A stretch of DNA of 64,000 nucleotides from Styela clava (GCF_964204865.1 NC_135259.1:19230974-19294973), one strand, 5' to 3'. Shown: positions 10,080 to 19,299, counted from the first letter of the stretch. Notes: generated by a model not told the origin, from the letters alone. Numbers and translations: made by a program.

Positions 10080-10727
10080 GAGTTGGGTTGCGCGAGACTA
10101 AGTTCCTATCTTTTCTCTATGCCTTTATGCTAGTGGATCCGTATGCGTATACTGCAAGGATACTGTAGCTGGAATAAACATGACTATTCTATTCAATTAA
10201 AGAGTCCAGCTGCACACTAACACAAATGTATTTCTGTAACGTTTCGTCCGACCAGAGTCAGACTTCCTCAGACAAGTTTACAACAATGGCAAGAAATTCA
10301 GCAATAACTTATAACCTTTTTTAATTTTGAAATTGGTTCTCACCAGACTAAGCCTTGATTTATGTTTAAATGTTGGTTTACTTCCTCGTGGTTCTCTAAG
10401 TGCCCATAATTTCAATTACATTTTGTTACCCATCATTTTTGTAAATGCAATAATAAAACTTTTTTTTTTTTTTTAATTACATCTGAAATGAGCTCCACTG
10501 ATATTCGTGGTTCTAATCTTCCCATCATTACTTTTACGGCTAAATGCAAATTAAATGTTTATGCATTGTTACGTCATACTTGATTTGATATTTCAAATTC
10601 ATTTACCAAATTTATTTCTTGCCATTGTTGTAAACTGCTTGTCTGAGGAAGTATGACTTTGGTCGGACGAAACGTTACAGAAATACATTTGTGTTAGTGT
10701 GCAGCTGGACTATTTAATTGAATAGAA
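10080..10727. mobile_element. Foldback element with ~110-bp inverted arms (FB1)
   Basis: Left arm about 10188-10297 and right arm about 10612-10727 are near-perfect inverted copies, including gtgcagctgga, acagaaatacatttgtg and the block CTGAGGA-stem-GAAAC. A further left extension (10080-10187) matches the copy at 40397 and, inverted, the fragment at 25045-25200. No protein is encoded. Each arm carries a hammerhead-like core (see findings). Class is uncertain: a foldback DNA element or inverted copies of a Penelope-like terminal repeat. Confidence 0.65.
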
Positions 10728-10879
10728 CATTCTTGTATATATTATGTTTCGAACTCAAGCCACAATCTACCTAAATATCTAACGACGCAATGCATAATGT
10801 AACATTTTATTACCTGTATAGAAATATAGGTGTCTTGGCCCAATTCCGCGTAAATATTAAAATACTAAGTTTTAGGTCA

Positions 10880-10955
10880 TGATAAAAGACGTAAATATTG
10901 GTTACCGTAGGAAGCGAGTCGAAAGGTTAGTAGTAGAATAGGAGGAGGCCAGCCC
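10880..10955. repeat. Duplicated 5' flank of tRNA-Ile copies
   Basis: Nearly the same as 8020-8095, upstream of the 8096 copy (shared words ggaagcgagtcgaaaggtta and tagtagaatagga). A related block precedes 9646 and 13633. Its duplication with the tRNA shows DNA-level copying. Confidence 0.7.
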
Positions 10956-11045
10956 GCTCCATTGGCGCGATCTGTTAGTGCGCCGTACTTGCAGGACAGT
11001 TACGGAGTGATGCGGAGGTTGTGAGTTGAAACCTCACCTGGAGCA
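10956..11045 (+). pseudogene. tRNA-Ile-derived copy, anticodon reads UGC
   Basis: 90 nt, first unit of the large array. The anticodon loop is CTTGCAG, so positions 34-36 read UGC (an alanine anticodon) in an isoleucine tRNA body. The acceptor reads GCTCCAT and the T loop TTGAAAC, which weakens the B box. Sister of the 8096 copy. Probably not functional. If it were charged with Ile it would misread Ala codons. Confidence 0.65.
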
Positions 11046-11119
11046 ACCTGTTTGTTTATTACTGTATTTTAACCCCAACAATAGTGGCAAATTGTTCAGA
11101 ACGCTGGCTGGAAAGAGGG

Positions 11120-11209
11120 ACTCCAGTGGCGCAATCGGTTAGCGCGCCGTACTTATATGACAGTTACGGAGTGATGCGGAGGTTGTGAGTTCGAGCCTCA
11201 CCTGGAGCA
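11120..11209 (+). tRNA. tRNA-Ile (UAU), A1 variant
   Basis: Consensus except that base 1 is A, losing the first acceptor pair with C72. No TTTT in the following spacer. Confidence 0.78.
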
Positions 11210-11282
11210 ACTTATTTGTTTATTACTGCATGTAACCGCAACATTAATGGCTGATTGGTCCCAACGCTGGTCTGAAAAAGCG

Positions 11283-11372
11283 GCTCCAGTGGCGCAATCG
11301 GTTAGCGTGCCGTACTTATATGACAGTTACGGAGTGATGCGGAGGTTTTGAGTTCGAGCCTCACCTGGAGCA
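11283..11372 (+). tRNA. tRNA-Ile (UAU), G49T variant
   Basis: Consensus except for T at the first T-stem position (ggttttgagttcgag) and a T in the base before the anticodon stem (GCGTGCCGTA). One T-stem pair is lost. No terminator before the next unit. Confidence 0.78.
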
Positions 11373-11445
11373 ACTTATTTGTTTATTACTGCATGTAACC
11401 GCAACATTAATGGCTGATTGGTCCCAACGCTGGTCTGAAAAAGCG

Positions 11446-11535
11446 GCTCCAGTGGCGCAATCGGTTAGCGCGCCATACTTATATGACAGTTACGGGGTGA
11501 TGCGGAGGTTGTGAGTTCAAGCCTCACCTGGAGCA
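11446..11535 (+). tRNA. tRNA-Ile (UAU), CCATA stem variant
   Basis: Has A29 opposite C41 in the anticodon stem (a mismatch), intron GGGGTG, and T loop TTCAAGC. No terminator before the next unit. Function doubtful. Confidence 0.7.
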
Positions 11536-11607
11536 ACTTATTTGTTTATTACTGCATGTGACCTCAACATTAGTGGCTGATTGGTCCCAACGCTGGCCTG
11601 AAAAGCG

Positions 11608-11697
11608 GCTCCAGTGGCGCAATCGGTTAGCGCGCCGTACTTATATGACAGTTACGGAGTGATGCGGAGGTTGTGAGTTCGAGCCTCACCTGGAGCA
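11608..11697 (+). tRNA. tRNA-Ile (UAU) with 16-nt intron, consensus copy
   Basis: Matches the array consensus throughout: GCTCCAG/CTGGAGC acceptor, GCGC D stem, CCGTA-CTTATA anticodon side, 16-nt intron with GACAGTTACGG, TGCGG, T loop TTCGAGC. A T6 run 12 nt downstream can terminate Pol III. Confidence 0.93.
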
Positions 11698-11770
11698 ACT
11701 TATTTGTTTTTTACTGCATGTGACCTCAACATTAATGGCTGATTGGTCCCAACGCTGGTCTGAAAAAGCG

Positions 11771-11860
11771 GCTCCAGTGGCGCAATCGGTTAGCGCGCCG
11801 TACTTATATGACAGTTACGGAGTGATGCGGAGGTTGTGAGTTCAAGCCTCACCTGGAGCA
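11771..11860 (+). tRNA. tRNA-Ile (UAU), TTCAAGC T loop
   Basis: Consensus except T loop TTCAAGC, a variant also seen in functional animal tRNAs of this type. No TTTT before the next unit. Confidence 0.87.
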
Positions 11861-11933
11861 ACTTATTTGTTTATTACTGCATGTGACCTCAACATTAGTG
11901 GCTGATTGGTCCCAACGCTGGCCTGAAAAAGCG

Positions 11934-12023
11934 GCTCCAGTGGCGCAATCGGTTAGCGCGCCGTACTTATATGACAGTTACGGAGTGATGCGGAGGTTGT
12001 GAGTTCGAGCCTCACCTGGAGCA
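11934..12023 (+). tRNA. tRNA-Ile (UAU), consensus copy
   Basis: Identical to 11608-11697, and followed by the same T6 run. Confidence 0.93.
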
Positions 12024-12096
12024 ACTTATTTGTTTTTTACTGCATGTGACCTCAACATTAATGGCTGATTGGTCCCAACGCTGGCCTGAAAAAGCG

Positions 12097-12186
12097 GCTC
12101 CAGTGGCGCAATCGGTTAGCGCGCCGTACTTATATGACAGTTACGGAGTGATGCGGAGGTTGTGAGTTCGAGCCTCACCTGGAGCA
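12097..12186 (+). tRNA. tRNA-Ile (UAU), consensus copy
   Basis: Identical to 11608-11697, and followed by a T6 run. Confidence 0.93.
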
Positions 12187-12259
12187 ACTTATTTGTTTTT
12201 TACTGCATGTGACCTCAACATTAATGGCTGATTGGTCCCAACGCTGGTCTGAAAAAGCG

Positions 12260-12349
12260 GCTCCAGTGGCGCAATCGGTTAGCGCGCCGTACTTATATGA
12301 CAGTTACGGAGTGATGCGGAGGTTGTGAGTTCGAGCCTCACCTGGAGCA
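12260..12349 (+). tRNA. tRNA-Ile (UAU), consensus copy
   Basis: Identical tRNA to 11608-11697. The spacer is the long type, and the first TTTT is about 60 nt downstream (attgttttagg). Confidence 0.92.
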
Positions 12350-12437
12350 GCTTATTTGCTTATTACTGCATGTAAACGCAACATCAATGATTGAGTGATG
12401 TTGGCAGATTGTTTTAGGACGCTGGCTGGAAAGAGCG

Positions 12438-12527
12438 GCTCCAGTGGCGCAATCGGTTAGCGCGCCGTACTTATATGACAGTTACGGAGTAATGCGGAGG
12501 TTGTGAGTTCGAGCCTCACCTGGAGCA
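12438..12527 (+). tRNA. tRNA-Ile (UAU), intron variant
   Basis: Consensus except the intron ends GAGTA. A run of at least seven T follows almost immediately, the strongest terminator in the array. Confidence 0.92.
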
Positions 12528-12601
12528 ACTTTTTTTCTTTCTTACTGTTTGTAACCTCAACATCAGTGGCAGATTGGTCCCAACGCTTGTCTGAAAAAGC
12601 G

Positions 12602-12691
12602 GCTCCAGTGGCACAATCGGTTAGCGCGCCGTACTTATATGACAGATACGGAGTGATGCGGAGGTTGTGAGTTTGAGCCTCACCTGGAGCA
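12602..12691 (+). tRNA. tRNA-Ile (UAU), GCAC D stem
   Basis: The D stem reads GCAC against GCGC, giving an A-C mismatch in the A-box region; the T loop is TTTGAGC. No TTTT before the next unit. Likely reduced function. Confidence 0.75.
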
Positions 12692-12764
12692 ACTTATTTG
12701 TTTATTACTGCATGTAACCGCAACATTAATGGCTGATTGGTCCCAACGCTGGTCTGAAAAAGCG

Positions 12765-12854
12765 GCTCCAGTGGCGCAATCGGTTAGCGCGCCGTACTTA
12801 TATGACAGTTACGGAGTGATGCGGAGGTTGTGAGTTCGAGTCTCACCTGGAGCA
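12765..12854 (+). tRNA. tRNA-Ile (UAU), T-loop TTCGAGT
   Basis: Consensus except the last T-loop base. No TTTT in the following spacer. Confidence 0.86.
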
Positions 12855-12941
12855 AATTATTTGTTTATTACTGCATGTAACCGCAACATCAATGATTGAG
12901 TGATGTTGGCAGATTGTTCAGAACGCTGGCTGGAAAGAGCG

Positions 12942-13031
12942 GCTCCAGTGGCGCAATCGGTTAGCGCGCCGTACTTATATAACAGTTACGGAGTGATGCG
13001 GAGGTTGCGAGTTCGAGCCTAACCTGGAGCA
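12942..13031 (+). pseudogene. tRNA-Ile (UAU), T-stem damaged
   Basis: The T arm reads GCGAG-TTCGAGC-CTAAC, losing two stem pairs. The intron begins TAACAG. A T6 run follows. Probably a decaying copy. Confidence 0.65.
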
Positions 13032-13104
13032 ACTTTTTTCTTTATTACTGTTTGTAACCTCAGCATCAGTGACAGATTGGTCCCAACGCTTGTCTGAAAA
13101 AGCG

Positions 13105-13194
13105 GCTCCAGTGGCACAATCGGTTAGCGCGCCGTACTTATATAACAGTTACGGAGTGATGCGGAGGTTGTGAGTTCGAGCCTCACCTGGAGCA
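13105..13194 (+). tRNA. tRNA-Ile (UAU), last array unit
   Basis: GCAC D stem as in 12602, otherwise intact, with T loop TTCGAGC. Followed by TTTTA. Last unit before the array breaks into the dispersed-copy 3' flank. Confidence 0.78.
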
Positions 13195-13319
13195 ATTTTA
13201 CTCTTGCACGCTAAAAAGTTCTTTTTGAATATTGACACCTGATACTGGGTGCAGCAGAAAAAAATGTCCAAGCAACGATGCGCCATTGTTCGCCGTTTCT
13301 TTTGCAAATGTTCGGTTAG

Positions 13320-13432
13320 AATATGTGAAAAACTGTCTAATTAAAATTTTACACTTGATGGGGAAAATCTGACTGTTGACAAAAAATACTTTAAATAGCT
13401 TAGCGGGGCAAGTTGCCTGTTGCACACTCCTG
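13320..13432. repeat. hAT-like MITE fragment
   Basis: Shortened member of the family at 3105 and 8920 (gatggggaaaatctgactg; the GC-rich core is mostly lost). Confidence 0.45.
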
Positions 13433-13632
13433 ATTTATTAGTACCATTATTTTGAATTAGAGAGAATATCAGTATTTATATCATGAAATGAATATCATGA
13501 ATATAGGTGTCTTGGCCCAATACCGCGCAAATATTAAAATACTAAGTTTTAGGTCATGATAAAAGATGTAAATATTGGTTACCATAGGAAGCGCGTCGAA
13601 ATGTTAGCAGGGTAATAGTATTGCGCCTGCCC

Positions 13633-13722
13633 GCTCCAGTGGCGCAATCGGTTAGCGCGCCGTACTTATATGACAGATACGGAGTGATGCGGAAGTTGTG
13701 AGTTTGAGCTTCACCTGGAGCA
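13633..13722 (+). tRNA. tRNA-Ile (UAU), dispersed copy
   Basis: Full length. The T arm is GTGAG-TTTGAGC-TTCAC with one G-T pair and the variable region reads GAAGTT. The upstream flank resembles that of 10956. The first T run downstream is only TTT. Confidence 0.78.
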
Positions 13723-13952
13723 ACTTTATTTCATGCAAGCTCAGCCTTAAAAAAATGGAACGATAGCACCTGATTAACCTATATCCACTTTTACTATTCT
13801 ATTTCTAAATGTCAGCATGATCTATATTTTGGTTACAATCAAGTAAAATAACCTTCGATCTATATTTTGTGCTTCAAGAAAAACTTTCTTCAGTATTTGC
13901 TCACGAATGGTTATGTTTTTTCAAATGTTTTCATATGACTTCTAACCTGTCC

Positions 13953-14042
13953 GCTCCAGTGGCGCAATCGGTTAGCGCGCCGTACGTATATGATAGATAC
14001 GGAGTGATGCGGAGGTTGTGAGTTCGAGCCTCACCTGGAGCA
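13953..14042 (+). pseudogene. tRNA-Ile (UAU) lacking U33
   Basis: All stems are intact and a TTTT run follows, but the anticodon loop is CGTATAT: the universally conserved U33 is G. The anticodon still reads TAT. Could be transcribed yet not work in translation. Confidence 0.7.
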
Positions 14043-14740
14043 GTTTTGACCCCCACAATTGACATTTATAAAATATGAACCTGATGTCTATTGGTTGCAT
14101 AAACAAAATGTTTGCAAATGGCCTTCCGTAAAGCAATTTATCTTGTACGTGTGAATATACCTTTTTATTAATTAATCTCTGGATTGCTTCTCCCTGCTCA
14201 TGTTCCTCAGTTCATAGTCGAGCCGTTTTAAACTTGTTGTTATGGGTAGAATCGATTTACAAGTATTAATTATTATAGATGAGATTGCTGACAAGAAAAA
14301 TAAATCATCATAAAACTGCCTTAAGTATTAGCCGAACGAAACTTTCTGTTGGATTGTTCCGTTAATGTTTGCTTACCTAGATGCATTTAAAAGCAGTAAA
14401 AGTTTTGGGTTTTTCTTTCAGAACAGCGCATAGCGTAATTATTATAGTAGAGACTGCTGATAAGAAAATATTATAAACCTGGTTTTAGTAATTATGAGTT
14501 GAGCGAAAACAAATGATGCGCATTTAACGAATGTTGACGCATAAGATCATGAACATTGTAGAATCGTGGTAGCTTTATGAACACATAAGAATAATGATTA
14601 AATTGGTGATTTGAACATAGTGGAAAAGTTCATCGTTTCAATTATGTGTTCGTCATATATATGCTTGTTTATCTTTTTTTTAATTTATTAATACCACAAT
14701 ATAGTCATCCAATAACTGTGAATCCTATATATACCAGTTA
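14043..14740. other. Gene-free AT-rich stretch
   Basis: No coding, tRNA or known repeat is seen. Confidence 0.5.
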
Positions 14741-14815
14741 AGTTTGGGGGAGGCCGTGGTTCGTATTATAAATAGACCATCTTATCGGCTTTCCTCTACA
14801 CGGGATAAATATTAA
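14740..14815 (-). repeat. Fragment of the 'cccgggataaat' dispersed repeat
   Basis: Shares 'gaggccgtggttc' and 'gataaatattaaaatcc' with copies at 16835, 17690, 19205, 33882, 41293 and 60755. The family runs from a cccgacatgga word to a cccgggataaat word. Confidence 0.5.
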
Positions 14816-14830
14816 AATCCGATCTTTAGT

Positions 14831-15132
14831 TATTACTTATCGATCTTAAGATCGGTGAGCATGTTGATAGGTATTTGTCTGTCTGTCTGTCTGTGTTTTT
14901 TTGTTTGTCTGTTAGATGAACGCGATATCTCACGAAGGCGAGGTTGAATCTGCTCCAAATCTGTGCATTCATCATATCTCGGACCAGAAGCCTATTGATT
15001 TTGGATGAATTATGTCGTATAATTAGCGAGTTATTAATTAATTAGTGATGGGACACGCGGTGTCACTATAGAGTCATGAATCGAAACCGCAGTTTCGATC
15101 GATAAGTCTTCGGTCTCCGACCGATATTCTCG
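14831..15132 (+). repeat. TATCGAT-hairpin repeat family, copy 1
   Basis: Begins TTACTTATCGATC with a cgatcttaagatcg hairpin, then (gtct)n, then a body with 'tctcggaccagaagccta' and 'gtgatgggacac'. It ends in GATCGATAAGT, the inverse of the start. Six copies occur in the window. Non-coding, type unknown. Confidence 0.75.
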
Positions 15133-15550
15133 TTCGATTGTTGGTCTTTACTCAATCCAATTTGTTCTTCATGGAACATGTTTTTCAGTAGTAATGAAAT
15201 ATTAATACGTGTTGATCAGATTTGTGTCCCCGTCTATGAAGATCTAGATAAGATCTTTACATTGTATAAGCCGTCTTGTTCCTTACCTTTCCCCCGGATA
15301 ATTATAATCTAATTTGTCTTTGTGGATTTAGATAACATCTTTACATTGTAAAAGCGGCAATAGCGTTTGCGAAACACGTTATTCAGTCGAATTATGTATG
15401 GATCTAATTTGTCTTTGTCGATTTACATAAGCTCTTTACATTGTAAAGTCGGAAGAGCTTATCAGCACTAGATATGGATAATTTGGTCCTAATTTACGGT
15501 TATTGGAGCTATACGCTGCGGCTCATTAGCATGAACAGATTGTGTCATGG

Positions 15551-15660
15551 GGACCTCCAGAAGTATGTGCACCAAGATGGCGCACAACCTGAACATAGTA
15601 TGTGTACCAGGTTAGGGTTCAGGTTGTGAGCCATGTTCATGCACATACTTCGGGAGCGCC
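15551..15660. mobile_element. Palindromic MITE, CAAGATGGCG family, copy 1
   Basis: 110-bp inverted-repeat element, ends ggacctccagaagtatg and catacttcgggagcgcc. Flanks are tgtcatgg and tgtcatag, an 8-bp duplication with one mismatch. Confidence 0.85.
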
Positions 15661-15924
15661 TGTCATAGTGGTTACAATTGTTCCAGATTAAGCTCAACCT
15701 TAAAACATTCGCATCCAGTCTCCTCTTCAGTTCTCAGTTTAGAATGAAGAGGGTCTCCAAATCTAGGGGTTGATAAACATTTAGTTATTATCGATAACTA
15801 AAACTATTTGACCGTGGACACTCTCCTTTAATATCCATTCACCTATCTTTCATAAGTTCTCACAAAATTTTAATCGCGAGTTTCAACTGAATATATAAAT
15901 TGTAAAATAATTCTTTGTTTAGTT

Positions 15925-16358
15925 CAGGGGTCGGCAAACTTTCGTCGTTCGCGGGTCAAAATTAACGGTTGCATGTCATTGGCGGGCCGCACATATTTTT
16001 GAAAAGTTAAAAACCGAAGGAATGGCCAATGAATCACATTTTTTCACTCAGATTTCAGTTAAGTTTCAAGCAGTGCGCGAAGACTGATTATTTGAATATT
16101 TTCTGAGTCATTAAACCATTTGCACACAGCATCAACTTTTTTACGTTCTGTTGCCATTTGTCTAATTATATTCAATTATAGGCTCATTAAACGAGTCATT
16201 GTGAATTATATACTTGTTAGGTTATAATACATTTTAGTGTCTCAAAACAAATTCTGTTACGTAAAGATTATAATCGTCAATACAGCTGTTTTGTTAATAT
16301 AATTCAGGGAAGCGCCGCGGGCCGGATTATATTGTCGGCCGTAGTTTGCCGACCCCTG
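15925..16358. mobile_element. hAT-like MITE, CAGGGGTCGGCAAACT ends
   Basis: 434-bp non-coding element with inverted ends CAGGGGTCGGCAAACT and AGTTTGCCGACCCCTG. It is flanked by a perfect 8-bp duplication, gtttagtt (15917-15924 and 16359-16366). Confidence 0.93.
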
Positions 16359-16507
16359 GTTTAGTTGTTCAATCCAATTTGTTCTTCACTAAACTTGTTG
16401 TTCTGTAGTAAATAAATGTTGATACGTGTTGATTTCTGTTTTTGTCTCTGTGGATTTAGATAAGAAATTTACATTGTAAAAGCGCAATAGCTTAGTAGCC
16501 CGAAACA

Positions 16508-16694
16508 ATGACCGTACATTTGAGCCCATGCGTATATCCACAGGTTCAATCTATATGCGGGTGCTAAAACCCATGGGTTAGGGTTAGTATGGTTTTAACT
16601 ATCCGTGAAACAAAAAAAATTCCATAGGTGCAATAGCATACAGGTGCAATTGTCATGGGTTCAAATGTACGTGGGTTCAAATGTAATGGAACCG
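16508..16694 (+). repeat. 'GTTCAAATGTAC' repeat, copy 1
   Basis: Starts gaccgtacatttgagccc and ends in tandem 'gtgggttcaaatgta' words, which are imperfect inverted ends. Positions 16603-16694 are identical to 60043-60134. Confidence 0.75.
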
Positions 16695-16951
16695 CCCGAA
16701 ACATGAATAAAACAAACCAAATTCCCCGATTAAAACCATGGTATATAATGTATTATTTCGCTGATATTGATTGCAAAACCTCTACATGTGTTTTCAGAAA
16801 CGATCAATATCTTTTCGTACAACGACTAACGAATCCTGTGCCCGACATGGACTGGTAACCGGACAAGAGGCCGTGGTTCATCTTATTAACCCGTCACATC
16901 TGTTTTCCTCTCCCCGGGATGAATATGAAAATTATATGCTTTTGAATTAGT

Positions 16952-17255
16952 TGTTACTTATCGATTTTAATCGGTAAGTATGTTGATAGGTATTTGTCTG
17001 TTTGTCTGTCTGCTTGTCTGTTAGATGCACGCGATATCTCACGAAAGCAATATTAAATCTGCTCCATGTTTTGCATGTGCATTCATCATATGTCGGACCA
17101 GAATCCTATTGATTTTGGATGAATTATGTCGTATAATTAGCGAATTATTATTTAATTAGTGATGGGACACAAGGTGTCACTATGAAGTAAGAGCGCTGTT
17201 TTGGGGATCCCCTAACTTTCGATCGATAAGTCTTCGGCCTCTAACCGATATTCTC
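16952..17255 (+). repeat. TATCGAT-hairpin repeat family, copy 2
   Basis: Same start hairpin (cgattttaatcg), body and GATCGATAAGT end as copy 1. Confidence 0.75.
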
Positions 17256-19299
17256 CTTTGGTTTTTGACCGTTCTTCAATAAACATGTTATTTGGTAGTA
17301 ATATTGATATATTAATATACATTGATCTGATTTCGTTTCTGTGGAATTAGATAAGATCTTTACATTGTAGAACCGGGATAGCCTATTAACACAGAACATA
17401 ACTTGGTCGCGTTTCCAAATTTAGAGGGTGGTAAATATTTTGCTCAGTTGGTTTTTGAACTTATTATTCAGTAGGTATGAGCTATTAAATACGTATTGAT
17501 CTAATTTGTCTCTGTGAATTTTTAGAAGATCTCTACTTTGTAAAAGCGGAATAGCTTATAAAAACGAAACATGAATAAGAGAGACAAATTGCTATATAAA
17601 AAGATGTGTGTATTTCACTCGATTTCACTGTCATTGAATCAATCCATGCATCTGAAACAAAAAGATGGCTAACTAACCTCATACCCGACATGGACTAATA
17701 ACCAGAGAAGAGGCCGTAGTTCTTCATATAATTGAGCCGTCTTATATGTTTTTTCTTCCCAGACTATTTATTAAAATCCTATCCTTGTAGATCAATTGTT
17801 CGGTTCGTTTTTGGTCGCTGTTAAATCCAATTTGGTATTCACGAAACATGTTATTAAGTAGTAATGAAATATTAATATACATTGATGTAATTTGTCTCTG
17901 TGGATTTAGATAAGATATTTACATTGTAAATGCGGAAAAGAATGTTAAAACAAAACATGAATAAAAAAGTCAAATCAATATATTGGAAAAAAGATTTATA
18001 TTTTGCTTTATTTCACGGTTATTGCAGCTGCGACTCAGTAATTTGTACAGATGATAGTCACGGTGGTTAAAAACTCCCAACATTCGCAACCAGTATGTTA
18101 CCCAGTTTTTCATTTTCGTGGGAATTTGAGGGGATGTTAAATATTTTGCTATTATCGATAAATAGGACAATTTGGTCTAATGGTTAAAATCGTTCCAGAT
18201 GAAGCTCGAACTCACAACATCAGCATCTAGTATTCTCCCCAAATTTCATTTTAGGGGTTCAAATTTAGGTGTCGGTAAATATTTCTCGATGAATAAAACT
18301 ATTTGGTCGTGGACACTCTCCCAGACTATCCATCTATTTTTCAGAACTTCCCACAAAATATAAATATCGGGTCTTTATTTCCAGATCTCAACTTTTTATA
18401 TAAATTGTATGCTAGTTGTTCGTTTGGTTGTTTGACTGAATTTGTTCAGTAGCAATATACTCAATATATATATTGATCCAATTCGTCTTTGTGAATTTAG
18501 ATAGGATCTTTAGTCTTTATATTGTAAAAGCGGAATAGCTTATTACCACAAAACATGAATAATATAATCAAATCCATATATAAAAACATGAGAAATCCTT
18601 TTTTGCTCTATTTCACGGTTATTGGACTATAATCTACGGGTCAATAGTTTGGACAGACGTTATGGTGGTTAAAATTGTTCCAGGTGAGGCTCGAACTCCC
18701 AACATCCGCATCCAGTATGCTCCCACGATTTATCATTTTAGGGGGGATTTAGGGAGTGTTAATACTTGCTATTATGAATAAATATACCTTTTTGATCGAG
18801 GACACTTTGCCAGACTATCCATTTATCTTCCATAAGTTCCCACAAATATAAGTTGCGGGTCTATTTTTTAAAATATTAACTTATTATATAAATTATACAC
18901 CAGTTGTCTGTTTGGTTGTGTTGATTGTTGATCAATTCAATTTGTTCTTCACGAAACATGTTATTCAATAGTAATAAAATAGTATTACGTGTTGATCTGA
19001 TTCGTGTCTTTGTCGCTGTAGATTTAAATAAAATCTCTACATTGTGAAGCCGGAATAGCTTATTAAAACGAAACATGAATAAAATAGACAAATTCCCAGA
19101 TTGAAAGCATGGCGTATAAATTATTTCACTATTATTGATTTGAAATCGGGATTTGTCCTCGCGTGTGTTTTCAGAAACGGTCAATAACCAACCGTCTAAT
19201 GTTAACTAATCCCCTAACGAGAGTTTGTGCCATATAATTAGGCCGTCTTATCTGCTTACTTTTCTCTGGGCTAATTATTAAAATCTTATTCTATCCTCC

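Larger units (their letters stand above)
10956..13194 (+). repeat. Tandem array of 14 tRNA-Ile(UAU) units, ~163 bp each
   Basis: Unit starts are 10956, 11120, 11283, 11446, 11608, 11771, 11934, 12097, 12260, 12438, 12602, 12765, 12942 and 13105. Each unit is a 90-nt tRNA gene plus a spacer of about 73 bp (acttatttgtttattactgc ... gattggtcccaacgctgg). Spacers before 12438 and 12942 are about 15 bp longer. The blocks 12260-12764 and 12765-13194 repeat with a 503-505-bp offset and share unit-specific variants (GCAC D stem at 12602 and 13105), so a three-unit higher-order repeat exists. The TTCAAGC T loop in 11446 and 11771 shows a two-unit period. Confidence 0.95.

Noticed and set aside
10956-13194. 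Regular repeats with spacers, superficially like a CRISPR array
   Set aside because: Repeats are 90-nt tRNA genes and the spacers are near-identical, not unique.
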